DNA of 64,000 bases from Amycolatopsis sp. DSM 110486 (GCF_019468465.1 NZ_CP080519.1:6565001-6629000); one strand, 5' to 3'; numbered from the stretch's first letter, positions 42,716 to 52,372 are shown. Numbers and translations are program-made. The notes: generated by a model from the letters alone, not told the origin.

Positions 42716-44767
42716 GTGGCTGACCCGACCACCTACCGTCCCTCGCCGGGGAGCATCCCGGACGCCCCTGGCGTGTACAAGTTCCGCGACGCCGCCAAGC
42801 GGGTCATCTACGTCGGCAAGGCCAAGAGCCTGCGCAGCAGGCTGAACTCCTACTTCGCCGACCTCATGGGCCTGCACCCGCGCACGCGCCAGATGGTCAC
42901 CACGGCCGCGAGCGTCGAGTGGACCGTGGTCACCACCGAGGTCGAGGCACTGCAGCTCGAGTACAACTGGATCAAGGAGTTCGACCCGCGGTTCAACGTC
43001 CGCTACCGCGACGACAAGAGCTATCCGGTGCTCGCGGTGACGTTGAACGAGGAGTACCCGCGCCTGCACGTCTACCGCGGGGCGCGCAAGAAGGGCGTGC
43101 GCTACTTCGGGCCGTACTCCCACGCGTGGGCCATCCGCGAGACGCTCGACCTGCTGCTGCGCGTGTTCCCGGCGCGCACGTGCTCGGCCGGCGTGTTCCG
43201 CCGCCACGGCCAGATCGGGCGGCCGTGCCTGCTCGGCTACATCGACAAGTGCTCGGCGCCGTGCGTCGGGCGGGTCAGCGCCGACGAACACCGCGGGATC
43301 GTCGAGGACTTCTGCGACTTCCTCGCCGGCCGCACCGACGCGATGATCCGCCGCCTGGAGCAGGAGATGTCCGCGGCGTCCGACGAGCTCGAGTTCGAAC
43401 GCGCCGCGCGGCTGCGCGACGACCTCGGCGCCCTGCGCCGTGCGATGGAGAAGCAGGCGGTCGTGTTCGGCGACGGCACCGACGCCGACGTGGTCGCCTT
43501 CGCCCACGACGAGCTGGAAGCGGCCGTGCAGGTGTTCCACGTGCGCGGCGGACGCGTGCGCGGGCAGCGCGGGTGGGTCATCGACAAGGCCGAGGAAATG
43601 GGCGTCCCGGACCTGGTCGACCACTTCATCACGCAGTTCTACGGCGAGGAGTCCGAGCGGGCCGCGCGCGATGGCGTCGACACCGGTCCCGTCGTGCCGC
43701 GCGAAGTGATCGTGCCGGAGCTGCCCGCCGACGCCGAAGCGCTGGGGGAGTGGCTCTCGGGGATGCGCGGCTCGCGGGTGCGCGTACGCGTCGCCCAGCG
43801 CGGCGACAAGAAGGCGCTCGCCGAGACGGTGGAGCGCAACGCGGCCGAAGCGTTCACCCAGCACAAGCTGCGCCGCGCCGGCGACCTCACCGCGCGCTCG
43901 GCGGCGCTGCAGGAGCTGCAGGACTTCCTCGCGCTCGACAGCGCGCCGCTGCGCATCGAGTGCATCGACATCAGCCACATCCAGGGCAGTGACGTAGTCG
44001 CGTCGCTCGTGGTCTTCGAAGACGGTCTCGCACGCAAGTCCGAGTACCGCCGTTTCGCGTTGCGCGAGGCCGCGGAAGAGGGCGACGTCGCGTCGATCGC
44101 GGAGGTCGTGCGCCGCCGGTTCCACCGCTACCTCAAGGAAACCGCCGAGGACAGCCCGGCCGAGACCGGCGAAATCAGTACCGAAATCATTCCCGAAATC
44201 AGTGGCGAAACGAACGGCGACAGTGCCGTTGACGGCGAGGCGATCGAACCCGCCCGTCCGGGCATCGACCCGGACACGGGCCGCCCGCGCAAGTTCGCCT
44301 ACCCGCCCAACCTGCTCGTGGTCGACGGCGCGGGCCCGCAGGCCACGGCGGCGGCCGACGTGCTGGCGGAGCTGGGGATCACCGACATCGCGGTGGTGGG
44401 GCTCGCGAAGCGGCTGGAGGAAGTCTGGCTGCCCGCGGACCCCGACCCGGTGATCCTGCCGCGCACGTCCGAAGGGCTGTACCTGTTGCAGCGCCTGCGT
44501 GACGAGGCCCACCGGTTCGCCATCCGCTACCACCGCGAGAAGCGGTCCAAGCGGCTGTCGGCGTCCGAATTGGACAGTGTGCCCGGGCTGGGGCAGGCTC
44601 GGCGCACCGCGCTGATCAAGCACTTCGGCTCGGTGAAGAAGCTCAAGCAAGCCAGGGTCGAGGAGATCGAGGCGGTGCCCGGCTTCGGCAGGCGCACCGC
44701 GGAGGCCGTGGTGGCGGCATTGGCCGGGGAGACCGGTGCCGGCTCGGGAGGGGACAAGGGGTCGTGA
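42716..44767 (+). CDS. uvrC: Excinuclease ABC subunit C
   Basis: Makes both incisions around UvrAB-marked DNA lesions. The 683-residue protein starts with the GIY-YIG nuclease domain ([20 protein letters not shown]), followed by the Cys-rich [16 protein letters not shown], a UVR domain ([14 protein letters not shown]), the RNase-H-like C-terminal nuclease ([30 protein letters not shown]) and terminal helix-hairpin-helix motifs. A polar insertion of about 50 residues (near 480-530) with repeated GEIS/EIIPEIS units interrupts the C-terminal nuclease. It overlaps rapZ. Confidence 0.96.
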   Translation: MADPTTYRPSPGSIPDAPGVYKFRDAAKRVIYVGKAKSLRSRLNSYFADLMGLHPRTRQMVTTAASVEWTVVTTEVEALQLEYNWIKEFDPRFNVRYRDDKSYPVLAVTLNEEYPRLHVYRGARKKGVRYFGPYSHAWAIRETLDLLLRVFPARTCSAGVFRRHGQIGRPCLLGYIDKCSAPCVGRVSADEHRGIVEDFCDFLAGRTDAMIRRLEQEMSAASDELEFERAARLRDDLGALRRAMEKQAVVFGDGTDADVVAFAHDELEAAVQVFHVRGGRVRGQRGWVIDKAEEMGVPDLVDHFITQFYGEESERAARDGVDTGPVVPREVIVPELPADAEALGEWLSGMRGSRVRVRVAQRGDKKALAETVERNAAEAFTQHKLRRAGDLTARSAALQELQDFLALDSAPLRIECIDISHIQGSDVVASLVVFEDGLARKSEYRRFALREAAEEGDVASIAEVVRRRFHRYLKETAEDSPAETGEISTEIIPEISGETNGDSAVDGEAIEPARPGIDPDTGRPRKFAYPPNLLVVDGAGPQATAAADVLAELGITDIAVVGLAKRLEEVWLPADPDPVILPRTSEGLYLLQRLRDEAHRFAIRYHREKRSKRLSASELDSVPGLGQARRTALIKHFGSVKKLKQARVEEIEAVPGFGRRTAEAVVAALAGETGAGSGGDKGS

Positions 44768-44784
44768 TCGGGGAAGGAACCATC

Positions 44785-45675
44785 GTGAGTGCGCAAGAGG
44801 ACAACCGGGGAACCGGGATGGAGGTCGCCGTCGTCAGCGGCCTCTCGGGAGCGGGCCGCTCCACCGCGGCGAAGTGCCTGGAGGACCTGGGCTGGTTCGT
44901 CGTGGACAACCTGCCGCCGGAGCTGATCGCCACCATGGTCGAGCTCGGCGCGCAGGCGCGCGGCGCGATCACCAAGGTGGCCGTCGTGATGGACGTGCGT
45001 TCGCGCGCGTTCACCGACGACCTGGCCTCGGTGATCAAGGACCTCGACGCGCGCGGGTACAAGCCGCGTGTGCTGTTCCTGGAGGCCACCGACGCGGTGC
45101 TGGTGCGCCGCTTCGAGGCCGTCCGCCGCGGCCACCCGATGCAGGGCGACGGCCGGCTCGCCGACGGCATCACCGCCGAGCGCAGGCTGCTCGCGCCGCT
45201 GCGCGAGGAAGCGGACCTGGTGCTCGACACCTCCGCGCTGTCGGTGCACGACCTGCGGGCGAAAATAGAGGACGCCTTCGGCTCCGAGGCGAGCACGCAG
45301 ACGCGCGTGACCGTGCTGTCGTTCGGTTACAAGTACGGCCTGCCGATGGACTCCGACCTGGTGATGGACGTGCGGTTCCTGCCGAACCCGTTCTGGATTC
45401 CGGAGCTGCGCGAGCACACCGGGCTCGACGGCGAGGTCCGCAACTACGTGCTGTCGCAGGAAGGCGCGGAGGAGTTCCTCGACCGCTACCACCAGCTGCT
45501 GCGCCTGATCGGCGCCGGCTACAAGCGCGAGGGCAAGCGGTACCTCACGCTCGCCGTCGGCTGCACGGGCGGGAAGCACCGCAGCGTCGCGATCTCGGAA
45601 GAGCTCGCGCACCGACTGTCCAAGGAGGACGGAATGGCCGTGAAGGTGGTGCACCGCGACCTTGGCCGTGAGTGA
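44785..45675 (+). CDS. rapZ: RNase adapter protein RapZ-like nucleotide-binding protein
   Basis: P-loop protein: VVSGLSGAGRSTAAKCLEDLG carries the Walker A motif, and the C-terminal half has LSFGYKYGLP, DVRFLPNPFW and AVGCTGGKHRS, all typical of RapZ/YvcJ. In enterobacteria it guides RNase E to GlmZ; in Gram-positives it is linked to YvcK and UDP-GlcNAc metabolism. GTG 44785 has ggaagga 9 nt upstream and is preferred to GTG 44764, which overlaps the uvrC stop. Order uvrC-rapZ-yvcK-whiA is conserved in actinobacteria. Confidence 0.93.
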   Translation: MSAQEDNRGTGMEVAVVSGLSGAGRSTAAKCLEDLGWFVVDNLPPELIATMVELGAQARGAITKVAVVMDVRSRAFTDDLASVIKDLDARGYKPRVLFLEATDAVLVRRFEAVRRGHPMQGDGRLADGITAERRLLAPLREEADLVLDTSALSVHDLRAKIEDAFGSEASTQTRVTVLSFGYKYGLPMDSDLVMDVRFLPNPFWIPELREHTGLDGEVRNYVLSQEGAEEFLDRYHQLLRLIGAGYKREGKRYLTLAVGCTGGKHRSVAISEELAHRLSKEDGMAVKVVHRDLGRE

Positions 45676-46648
45676 CGTACGCGCGGTCGCGCTCGGCGGC
45701 GGACACGGCCTGCACGCGACGCTCACCGCGTTGCGGCGGGTCACCCGGGAAGTCACGGCGGTGGTCACCGTCGCCGACGACGGGGGCTCGTCCGGGCGCC
45801 TGCGGCGTGAGCTGGGCCTCCTGCCGCCGGGCGACCTGCGGCAGGCCTTCGCGGCGTTCGCGGCCGAAGACGGCGGCACGCTGTGGGCCGAGGTGTTCCA
45901 GCACCGCTTCGGCGGCGACGGCGCGCTGGCCGGCCACGCGGTGGGCAACCTGCTGCTGGCCGGCCTGTTCGAGGTGCTCGGCGATCCCGTGGCGGCGCTC
46001 GACGAAGCGAGCCGCCTGACGGGGATTTCCGGACGGGTGCTGCCGATGTCGCCGGAGCCGCTGGAGATCGAGGCCGAGGTGAGCGGCCTCGACAGCGAGG
46101 ACCCGGGGGCCGTCCGCCGGATCCGCGGGCAGGTCGCGGTGGCGAGCACACCCGGGCAGGTGCACCGCATCAGCCTGCACCCGGTCGGGCGCCAGGCGCG
46201 GCCGCCGCAGGGCTGCCCGCAAGCGATCGAGGCCGTACTCGGCGCCGACGTGGTGTTCCTCGGGCCGGGCTCGTGGTTCACCAGCGTCTTGCCGCACGTG
46301 CTCGTGCCGGATCTGTACGACGCGCTCGTGCGCACGAGGGCCACCAAGGTCGTGGTCCTCAACCTTGTCCCCCAGCCGGGGGAAACTGCCGGGTTCTCAC
46401 CGGAGCGGCATCTCGACGTACTCTTCGAACACGCCCCCGCGCTGCGGGTCGACGCCGTGATCGCGGACCGCGATTCGGTGCCGGACCCGGCAAGTCTGCG
46501 CCGGGCGGCGCAGCGGCTGGGTGGTCGCGCCCATTTGGGGGCGGTGGCCGACCCGGTCGTGGAGGGACGGCATGATCCTGATGCGCTCGCCCGGTGCATG
46601 CGAGAGGCTCTCGGCCTCGATGGGGGACACAGCGGGCACCGTGGCTGA
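45668..46648 (+). CDS. yvcK: YvcK/CuvA-like gluconeogenesis factor, UDP-sugar-binding
   Basis: The 326-residue protein begins with ALGGGHGLHATLTALRR and contains VTVADDGGSSGRLRRELGLLPPGDLRQ, the 2-phospho-L-lactate-transferase-like fold typical of YvcK. Family members bind UDP-GlcNAc and help place cell-wall synthesis. GTG 45668 overlaps rapZ by 8 nt; TTG 45662 is possible. Confidence 0.92.
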   Translation: MSDVRAVALGGGHGLHATLTALRRVTREVTAVVTVADDGGSSGRLRRELGLLPPGDLRQAFAAFAAEDGGTLWAEVFQHRFGGDGALAGHAVGNLLLAGLFEVLGDPVAALDEASRLTGISGRVLPMSPEPLEIEAEVSGLDSEDPGAVRRIRGQVAVASTPGQVHRISLHPVGRQARPPQGCPQAIEAVLGADVVFLGPGSWFTSVLPHVLVPDLYDALVRTRATKVVVLNLVPQPGETAGFSPERHLDVLFEHAPALRVDAVIADRDSVPDPASLRRAAQRLGGRAHLGAVADPVVEGRHDPDALARCMREALGLDGGHSGHRG

Positions 46649-46684
46649 CGGCGGGCGCGCAGCGGAAGGCAGGAGGGGCAGTAC

Positions 46685-47677
46685 ATGGCGATGACCGCCG
46701 CGGTGAAGGACGAACTGAGCAGGCTCGAGATCACGAAGATCGGGCCACGCCGGGCGGAGGTCGCGTCGCTGCTTCGCTTCGCTGGCGGGCTGCACATCGT
46801 GGCCGGCCGCGTGGTGGTGGAGGCCGAGCTCGACACGGGTTCCGTGGCCCGGCGGCTGCGCAAGGAGATCCACGAGCTCTACGGCCACCAGTCCGACGTG
46901 CACGTGATCACCGCCAGCGGTGGCCTGCGCAAGGGCACGCGGTACGTCGTGCGCGTCGTGAAGGACGGCGAAGGCCTCGCCCGCCAGACCGGGCTGATCG
47001 ACCAGCGCGGGCGGCCGGTGCGCGGCCTGCCCGCAGCCGTGGTGTCCGGCGGAGTCGCCGACGCGGAAGCCGCGTGGCGCGGCGCGTTCCTCGCACACGG
47101 TTCGCTTACGGAACCGGGCCGCTCGTCGTCGCTGGAGGTCACGTGCCCGGGCCCGGAAGCGGCGCTGGCTCTGGTCGGCGCGGCCCGGCGCATGGGCATC
47201 CAGGCGAAGTCGCGTGAGGTCCGCGGCGCCGACCGGGTCGTGGTGCGCGACGGGGACGCCATCGGCGCGCTGCTGACGCGCCTCGGCGCCCACTCGAGCG
47301 TGCTGCAGTGGGAGGAACGGCGGATGCGCCGTGAGGTGCGCGCCACCGCCAACCGCCTCGCCAACTTCGACGACGCCAACCTCCGCCGCTCGGCCCGCGC
47401 GGCCGTCGCGGCGGCCGCCCGCGTCGAACGCGCCCTGGACATCCTCGGCGACACCGCCCCCGACCACCTCCTGGCGGCCGGCAAGCTGCGGCTGTCCAAC
47501 CGGCAGGCGTCGCTGGAGGAGCTCGGCCAGCTGTCCGACCCGCAGATGACGAAGGACGCGGTCGCCGGCCGGATCCGGCGCTTGCTCGCGATGGCGGACA
47601 AGCGGGCGAAGGACCTGAACATCCCGGACACGGAGTCCGCGGTGACGCCGGAGATGCTGGAGGACGAGGAAGCCTAG
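46685..47677 (+). CDS. whiA: Sporulation regulator WhiA
   Basis: DNA-binding protein with a degenerate LAGLIDADG-homing-endonuclease fold plus a C-terminal helix-turn-helix; in Streptomyces it works with WhiB to start septation. The 330-residue protein has [14 protein letters not shown], the conserved [18 protein letters not shown] and the C-terminal DNA-binding [29 protein letters not shown] 46685 follows ggcaggaggggcagt. The stop overlaps the convergent PRTase-like gene by 4 nt. Confidence 0.96.
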   Translation: MAMTAAVKDELSRLEITKIGPRRAEVASLLRFAGGLHIVAGRVVVEAELDTGSVARRLRKEIHELYGHQSDVHVITASGGLRKGTRYVVRVVKDGEGLARQTGLIDQRGRPVRGLPAAVVSGGVADAEAAWRGAFLAHGSLTEPGRSSSLEVTCPGPEAALALVGAARRMGIQAKSREVRGADRVVVRDGDAIGALLTRLGAHSSVLQWEERRMRREVRATANRLANFDDANLRRSARAAVAAAARVERALDILGDTAPDHLLAAGKLRLSNRQASLEELGQLSDPQMTKDAVAGRIRRLLAMADKRAKDLNIPDTESAVTPEMLEDEEA

Positions 47678-48561
47678 GTCGTTCCCGGCGGCGGTGGGGT
47701 TCGGAGTCGGGGCCGGGGCAGCTTGAGTTCGGTCACCAGCGCGCGCAGCCACGGCTGCGCGATCGCCGGTTCCTTCACGATCTCGCGCACCATCCGGTCC
47801 CGCACCTCGGCCGTCCGTCCCGCCGCGACGACCGCCAGCGCTTCGGCAAGGGCTTCGCGCGCTTTGTCGTCGTGCTGCGGCGCGCGGGCGTCCTCGGCGC
47901 CCCAGCGCTCGCGCGTGAACGAGCGCGTGAGTTTCGGTTGCCAGTTGCCGAAGTAGCTCCAGACGTTGGCGTCGAGGGAGACGTTGCTGACGGCGCCGGC
48001 GGGCAGGCCGGCGGTCCAGCCCGCGTGCTGGTGCCAGCGCCAGGTTTTGGGACTCGTCGCGCGGCGCAACGTGATGCCGAGGAACCGCAGGCGCCGCCGG
48101 ACTTCCGGCCACGCGGCTCCGTCGTCTTCCGCCCACTGCCGAAGGATGCCGGTCAAACACCCGAACGTGCCACCGGACGAGACGAGGTCCGTGAGCACCA
48201 CCGGCGGCCCACCACCCGCGAGCGCCGCGGGGGAGAGCCCGGCTTCGGTGAGGTTGGCGCGCAGCTGGGCCGTTTCACCGCGCCGCATCGGTCCGAGCAA
48301 GGGATTGTCGATTATCCCCAACGACAACGGCAGCAGGTGCAGCCGGCTCCGGTCGGTGAGGGCGCCGCTCAACAGGTCGTACACGCTGTCCCCGGACCGC
48401 CCGACGAAGTACAGATCCCCGTCCTCGCTGCGCGCCAGCACCTTCGCCGCACACGCCGTGAGCTCGTCCAGGAACCACAACACGGGCGCCCCGGCGGGCA
48501 GGCTCCCGAGCTGGTCCGGGCGCACGAGATCCCAGCGATGCGGGCGATTCGGTTCGGTCAC
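47674..48561 (-). CDS. Phosphoribosyltransferase-like protein of unknown role
   Basis: The 295-residue protein has [15 protein letters not shown] (52-66), then [11 protein letters not shown], and at 121-132 [12 protein letters not shown], which fits the PRPP-binding loop of type I phosphoribosyltransferases (hydrophobic strand, Asp, S-G-G-T). The C-terminal third is helical, with a Pro-rich end. No base-recognition partner or operon mate is visible; it is divergent from the Fic module across an 85-nt gap. Could act in nucleotide salvage or in a stress/defence pathway; unproven. Confidence 0.5.
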   Translation of the reverse strand: MTEPNRPHRWDLVRPDQLGSLPAGAPVLWFLDELTACAAKVLARSEDGDLYFVGRSGDSVYDLLSGALTDRSRLHLLPLSLGIIDNPLLGPMRRGETAQLRANLTEAGLSPAALAGGGPPVVLTDLVSSGGTFGCLTGILRQWAEDDGAAWPEVRRRLRFLGITLRRATSPKTWRWHQHAGWTAGLPAGAVSNVSLDANVWSYFGNWQPKLTRSFTRERWGAEDARAPQHDDKAREALAEALAVVAAGRTAEVRDRMVREIVKEPAIAQPWLRALVTELKLPRPRLRTPPPPGTT

Positions 48562-48646
48562 CCCTCCAGAACACCATGCGGCGCAACCGAATTCGCCCGC
48601 GAAAACCGGTTGCGAGTCGACAGTGGACTGCGAGATCCTTACACCT

Positions 48647-49273
48647 GTGTCGCTGTACGACTACTATCCGGCCGGCTTGACCTGGGCCGAGGTCGACCCC
48701 GCCAAGCACGCGTTCGACGCCGAAGCGGCGGCCGGGATCATCGCGTCGGTTCCGTGGGCGGAGGGCGACGACTGGACCGAAGGCGTGCTGGCCGCCCTCG
48801 ACCGGCAGCTCGGCTCGTGGACCCGCGGCTGGGCGTGGGCCCGCGACGAAGGGGATTTCGGCGGCGGGCCGGTCGCTTCGTGGTGCTGTGGCGCGCATTC
48901 CGTGACCACGCCGGCCGAAACGTCCGCGCGAGCTCTCGCCGCGCTGCGCGAATGGCGCGGCTGGCTGGAGCGGCTCGCCGAGCTGTTCGCCACGCACGCA
49001 CTCCCGGCCGGTTCCCCCGAAGCGCGGCTGGCCGCGTGGGAGCGGGCCGTGCCGGTGCTCGTGGAAGAAGTCGTGGACCGGACCGGCGCGGGTGACGCGT
49101 GGTACCGGCACTGTGCGCAGGTGCTGGAGTGGTTCCTGGCCTACCACGGGATCGCCGACGCGCGGCTCGTCGAAGAAGCCGTCGGCGGCCGGTTCCAGTC
49201 CTGGACTGCGCCCGAGGATTCCGAGGTCGCCGACCTCGCGCGGCGGATCGCGGCCGCCGACCCGGGTGCGTGA
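48647..49273 (+). CDS. Unknown protein coupled to a Fic gene
   Basis: The 208-residue soluble protein has no signal or membrane segment and is rich in Trp and acidic residues (YYPAGLTWAEVDPAKHAFDA, SWTRGWAWARDEGDF, ASWCCGAHSVT). It overlaps the Fic gene start by 8 nt, so the two are translationally coupled. It could be a regulator of the Fic enzyme, but it lacks a visible (S/T)xxxE(G/N) inhibitory motif. Family not recognised. Confidence 0.6.
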   Translation: MSLYDYYPAGLTWAEVDPAKHAFDAEAAAGIIASVPWAEGDDWTEGVLAALDRQLGSWTRGWAWARDEGDFGGGPVASWCCGAHSVTTPAETSARALAALREWRGWLERLAELFATHALPAGSPEARLAAWERAVPVLVEEVVDRTGAGDAWYRHCAQVLEWFLAYHGIADARLVEEAVGGRFQSWTAPEDSEVADLARRIAAADPGA

Positions 49274-49847
49274 CGATCTGCGGGCCTGGCTCACGGTCCG
49301 CTCCGGCGTCGCCTGGGACGAGGTCCCCGAAGTCACGCCGCGGACCGGGACGGTTGACGGCGTGGTCGCGTTCGTCGACACGATCGTTCGCCGTCGCGAC
49401 AAGCAGCGGGCCGAGCGGCTGCTGGCCGCGCTCACCCAGGTGCGGGCCGACACCGGCCGCCCCCTCACGTTCGAACTCCTCGCCGGCTGGCAGGAGCTCG
49501 TGCTCGGTGAGCCGGCCGCGTTCCGCACCACCGCCGCGTTCGCCAAGGGCGGCCGGGAACGCTACGGCCCCACCACCCCCGCGGAGTTCGGCGCGCACCT
49601 CGCCGACGCCCACGGCACGGCTCCGTTGCCGGCGCGCGTGGCGCTGGCGTACCTCGACGTCTGCTTCTTCCACCCGTTTCCCGACGGCAATGGCCGAGCG
49701 GCGATGCTCGCCGCGTACCACCTACTGACGAGCGACGGCGTGACCCTCGACCGGGCCGGTCCGCTGTTCGTGATCAGCCGCCGCGCGGACGACGCGGCCG
49801 CGGCGGCCGGGCTCGCCCGGCTCGTCGGCAAGCTCGTGGCGAGGTGA
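49266..49847 (+). CDS. Fic-domain protein (AMP-transferase type)
   Basis: The 193-residue protein carries HPFPDGNGRAAM at 136-147: His136, the acidic Asp140 and Arg144 fit the Fic active site (HxFx(D/E)GNGRxxR), but the last arginine is Met147. No cis inhibitory (S/T)xxxE(G/N) helix is seen, so it would be a class I-type enzyme needing a separate inhibitor or none. Targets unknown. GTG 49266 overlaps the upstream gene. Its 3' end lies opposite the end of the hydroxylase gene if that frame is read to its stop. Confidence 0.78.
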   Translation: MRDDLRAWLTVRSGVAWDEVPEVTPRTGTVDGVVAFVDTIVRRRDKQRAERLLAALTQVRADTGRPLTFELLAGWQELVLGEPAAFRTTAAFAKGGRERYGPTTPAEFGAHLADAHGTAPLPARVALAYLDVCFFHPFPDGNGRAAMLAAYHLLTSDGVTLDRAGPLFVISRRADDAAAAAGLARLVGKLVAR

Positions 49848-50684
49848 CCAGCCCGGCGGGCCGACCACGTACCCCACCCGGTCCCGCCAACCCTGCGCAC
49901 CACGAAGGTCGCGCAGGATCGAGCCGTACTCGTGGAACCCGACCTTCAGCAGGTTGTGCGTGTCGATGTTCGTGGTCAGCCCGTAGGTCGGCCGCTTGCC
50001 TTCGGGGACGAAGCTGCGGAACAGCCGGTCCCAGACGATCAGGATCCCGCCGTAGTTCGCGTCGAGGTACTCGGCGTCGCTGCCGTGGTGGACGCGGTGG
50101 TGCGACGGGGTGTTGAAGACGTACTCGAACCAGCGCGGCAGCTTCCGCACCTTCTCCGTGTGCACGAAGAACTGGTACACGAGGTCGATCGACAGGCCGG
50201 TGAGGATCATCCACGGCGGAATCCCGCACAGCGCCAGCACGGACCAGAACGGCAGCTGGAAGTACGGGGTCCACTTCTGCCGCAGCGCCGTCGAGAAGTT
50301 GTAGTGCTCGCTGGAATGGTGGACCTGGTGCCCGGCCCACAGCAGCCGCACGCGGTGGCTCGCGCGGTGGTAGGCGTAGAACACAAGCTCCTGGCCCAGC
50401 AGCATGAGCGCCCACGTCCACCAGTCGCGCGGGTCGAACTTCACCGGCGCCAGCTCGAAGAGCACGGCGAAGACCACCAGCATCACGAGCCGGAACAGCG
50501 CGTTCACGCCGAGCGCGACCGCGCCCATCAGCATGCTCGTGCGAGTGTCGGCGGGGCGGTAGCCGACCACGTCGTCGTCGTGGCCGAGCACGTGCACCGC
50601 GACGATCTCGACGGCCACGAACAGCAGGAACACCGGGATCGCGTACAGCACCGGGTCACGCAGGTGCGCCAGGAAGTCGGCCAC
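49722..50684 (-). CDS. Sterol desaturase / fatty acid hydroxylase superfamily membrane protein
   Basis: Di-iron membrane oxygenase with the histidine clusters HRASH, HQVHHSSEHYN and HHRVHHG and several membrane helices (AIPVFLLFVAVEIVAV, LFRLVMLVVFAVLFEL, WALMLLGQELVFYAYH). The substrate could be a fatty acyl, carotenoid or sterol-like lipid. The 320-residue frame ends in a charged tail that overlaps the Fic gene by 126 nt on the other strand; the catalytic core ends well before that. It is divergent from a TetR gene and probably controlled by it. Confidence 0.85.
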   Translation of the reverse strand: MADFLAHLRDPVLYAIPVFLLFVAVEIVAVHVLGHDDDVVGYRPADTRTSMLMGAVALGVNALFRLVMLVVFAVLFELAPVKFDPRDWWTWALMLLGQELVFYAYHRASHRVRLLWAGHQVHHSSEHYNFSTALRQKWTPYFQLPFWSVLALCGIPPWMILTGLSIDLVYQFFVHTEKVRKLPRWFEYVFNTPSHHRVHHGSDAEYLDANYGGILIVWDRLFRSFVPEGKRPTYGLTTNIDTHNLLKVGFHEYGSILRDLRGAQGWRDRVGYVVGPPGWSPRHELADEPGEPGRRGRVVRAAADHEQRTGPVEGHAVARQ

Positions 50685-50714
50685 GTCGTCTCCTCCCGAA
50701 CTGAACTAACTCCG

Positions 50715-50727
50715 AGGTAACTTACCT
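50715..50727. promoter_or_regulatory. Palindromic operator AGGTAACTTACCT
   Basis: A perfect 6+1+6 palindrome lies between the divergent hydroxylase and TetR genes; a related cacttacggt half follows at 50734. It is the natural candidate site for the TetR protein. Confidence 0.6.
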
Positions 50728-50755
50728 GAGGGTCACTTACGGTAGGCTCAACCCT

Positions 50756-51364
50756 GTGACAGGGTCAAGGGCCGTCGGGACGAAGGGTGTGCCGCGCGGC
50801 GAGCGCGAGTCGCAGATCCTCGTGGCGGGCACCGAGGAGTTCGGCCGGGCGGGGTACGCGGGCGCGTCGATGGTGGAGATCGCGCGCCGCGTGGGTGTCA
50901 CGAAACCCTTGCTGTACCAGTACTTCGGCTCGAAGGACGGGCTGTACCTCGCGTGCCTGCACCGTGCGGGGGACCGGCTGACGGACGGCGTGGCCGAGAC
51001 CATGGCGGCCGGCAGCGACCCGGAGCGCATGCCGCTCGCGGTGCTGGCGGCGATCTTCGCGACGTTCGACCACGACCGCTACGCGTGGAAGCTCCTGCGC
51101 GACCCGACGGTGCCGGCGACGGGTGACATCGCCGCCACGGCCGGCGACTACCGCGAACGCCTCGACGCGTTCGCCCTCGTCGGCGCCGGTCAGCTGCTGG
51201 GTTCGCGCGGGCCGTCGGACGCGCTGGACGTCGAGGCTCTCGCCCACGTCTGGACCGGTGTCGTGGACTCGCTGATCAGCTGGTGGATCGACCGGCCCGG
51301 CGAAACCGCCGCGGCGATGACCGACCGCTGCGCCCGCGTGATGGCCGCGCTCTTCGGCTGGTGA
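50756..51364 (+). CDS. TetR-family transcription regulator
   Basis: The 202-residue protein has an N-terminal TetR HTH (AGTEEFGRAGYAGASMVEIARRVGVTKPLLYQYFGSK split across helices 1-3) with the usual LLYQYFGSKDGLYLACL end, and a helical ligand domain. GTG 50756 lies close to the predicted promoter. It probably represses the divergent membrane hydroxylase gene and itself in response to a lipid-like ligand; this is inferred from layout. Confidence 0.88.
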   Translation: MTGSRAVGTKGVPRGERESQILVAGTEEFGRAGYAGASMVEIARRVGVTKPLLYQYFGSKDGLYLACLHRAGDRLTDGVAETMAAGSDPERMPLAVLAAIFATFDHDRYAWKLLRDPTVPATGDIAATAGDYRERLDAFALVGAGQLLGSRGPSDALDVEALAHVWTGVVDSLISWWIDRPGETAAAMTDRCARVMAALFGW

Positions 51365-51367
51365 CCA

Positions 51368-51390
51368 GTCCGCTGTGGACACCAGCGGAC
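51368..51390 (+). terminator. Hairpin after the TetR gene
   Basis: GTCCGCTG (51368-51375) pairs with CAGCGGAC (51383-51390), starting 4 nt after the stop. Confidence 0.6.
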
Positions 51391-51693
51391 ACCGGCGCGA
51401 CCGGGACGACCGGCGCCGCTTCGGCCACCCACGCCAGGTGGATGGGGTGTTCTCGCTGGTGACCCGTTCAGACCCGTTCGTTCCGATCCCGTCCAGAGCG
51501 GTCCGAAACAGCGTCAGATCCCCCGGGGGGACAGCTCCGGGGGACGCCATTCGGCCAGATCGAGCCTGCCGATTCCGGGTTGGCGGGCGGTCGCCGTGAC
51601 GTCCCCCCGAGGGGATTGGCACCTGGCGAACGGTTCTGAAGACGTTCTGCGCTGTTATGGAGAGTTGCGCACGGGTTTGCTAGAGTTGCGCCC
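51391..51693. other. Gene-free stretch at the left side of the phage-like element
   Basis: About 300 nt with G/C runs (cccccgggggg near 51520 and ccccccgagggg near 51604) and two copies of agagttgcgc at 51661 and 51682. TAGAGT at 51681-51686 ends 7 nt before the next GTG, suggesting a leaderless promoter. No tRNA or clear attachment-site repeat was found. Confidence 0.45.
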
Positions 51694-51978
51694 GTGACCG
51701 CAACCGAGCTGATGCCCCTCACCGCGTACACGCCGAAGGAAGTGGCCGGCATGTTCGGCATGGCGTCGGATCGCTGGCTGCGTGATGGCGTCCGTGCCGG
51801 GAAGTACCCTTGTCTGCGGATGGCCAAGAACGCGATCCGATTTACCGCTGAGCACGTGCAAGAGATCAGGAAGATGCATGAGGAAATGCAACGGCAGAAG
51901 CCCGCGCTGAAGCATGACCCCTACGATCTTTTCGGCGCCGTGAAGTCCAAGACGGGAAATCGGACAAAGAAATCCTGA
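51694..51978 (+). CDS. Excisionase-like small HTH protein
   Basis: The 94-residue protein has TPKEVAGMFGMASDRWLRD followed by GKYPCLRMAKNAIRFTAEHV, the MerR/Xis-type winged helix layout seen in phage excisionases and plasmid regulators, and a basic Lys-rich tail. It marks the left side of the phage-like segment, but no integrase gene is adjacent in the window. A strong terminator follows. Confidence 0.7.
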   Translation: MTATELMPLTAYTPKEVAGMFGMASDRWLRDGVRAGKYPCLRMAKNAIRFTAEHVQEIRKMHEEMQRQKPALKHDPYDLFGAVKSKTGNRTKKS

Positions 51979-52008
51979 ATTCTCGCCAGGCAACTTTCTG
52001 CGGGCAAG

Positions 52009-52050
52009 AAAAACCCCCGACAGCCGCGGTCCAGGGCTGCCGGGGGTTTT
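52009..52050. terminator. Bidirectional intrinsic terminator
   Basis: aaaaaccccc-ga-cagcc pairs with ggctg-cc-gggggtttt; A and T tracts flank the stem, so it serves both the excisionase-like gene (+) and the small membrane gene (-). Confidence 0.88.
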
Positions 52051-52061
52051 GTTTACGCTGT

Positions 52062-52301
52062 TCAGGAGGCTGTGGCGTAGCTCAATCTCTCCTCGCGCAT
52101 CGCTTCCATGTCCTTCCGTAATCTGCGCACTGTGACAGCCTCGGCCTTACTGTCCAGTAGGGCGCCAATTCGGCGGTCGATGATGTAGATCGCAGCAGCA
52201 ACAGCCAGGGTCGATGCGGCGAGAAGAGTGCCGACTGTGCGCACCCCTGCTCCCCTCGAAGGTGGGTTCGATTTCTTTAGCCGCCGAAACAATACGACCA
52301 C
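52062..52301 (-). CDS. Small single-pass membrane protein
   Basis: The 79-residue protein has a basic N terminus (RRLKKSNPPSR), one membrane helix (TLLAASTLAVAAAIYII) and a charged helical tail (RRLRKDMEAMREER). Such proteins are common between phage regulators; function unknown. It ends just before the shared terminator. Confidence 0.55.
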   Translation of the reverse strand: MVVLFRRLKKSNPPSRGAGVRTVGTLLAASTLAVAAAIYIIDRRIGALLDSKAEAVTVRRLRKDMEAMREERLSYATAS

Positions 52302-52372
52302 ATCTGGTAATCGAACAGGCCAACTTGCACCACTGCGCGTACTAGCGAGTAGTGAAACTACCCTGGGTGGAG

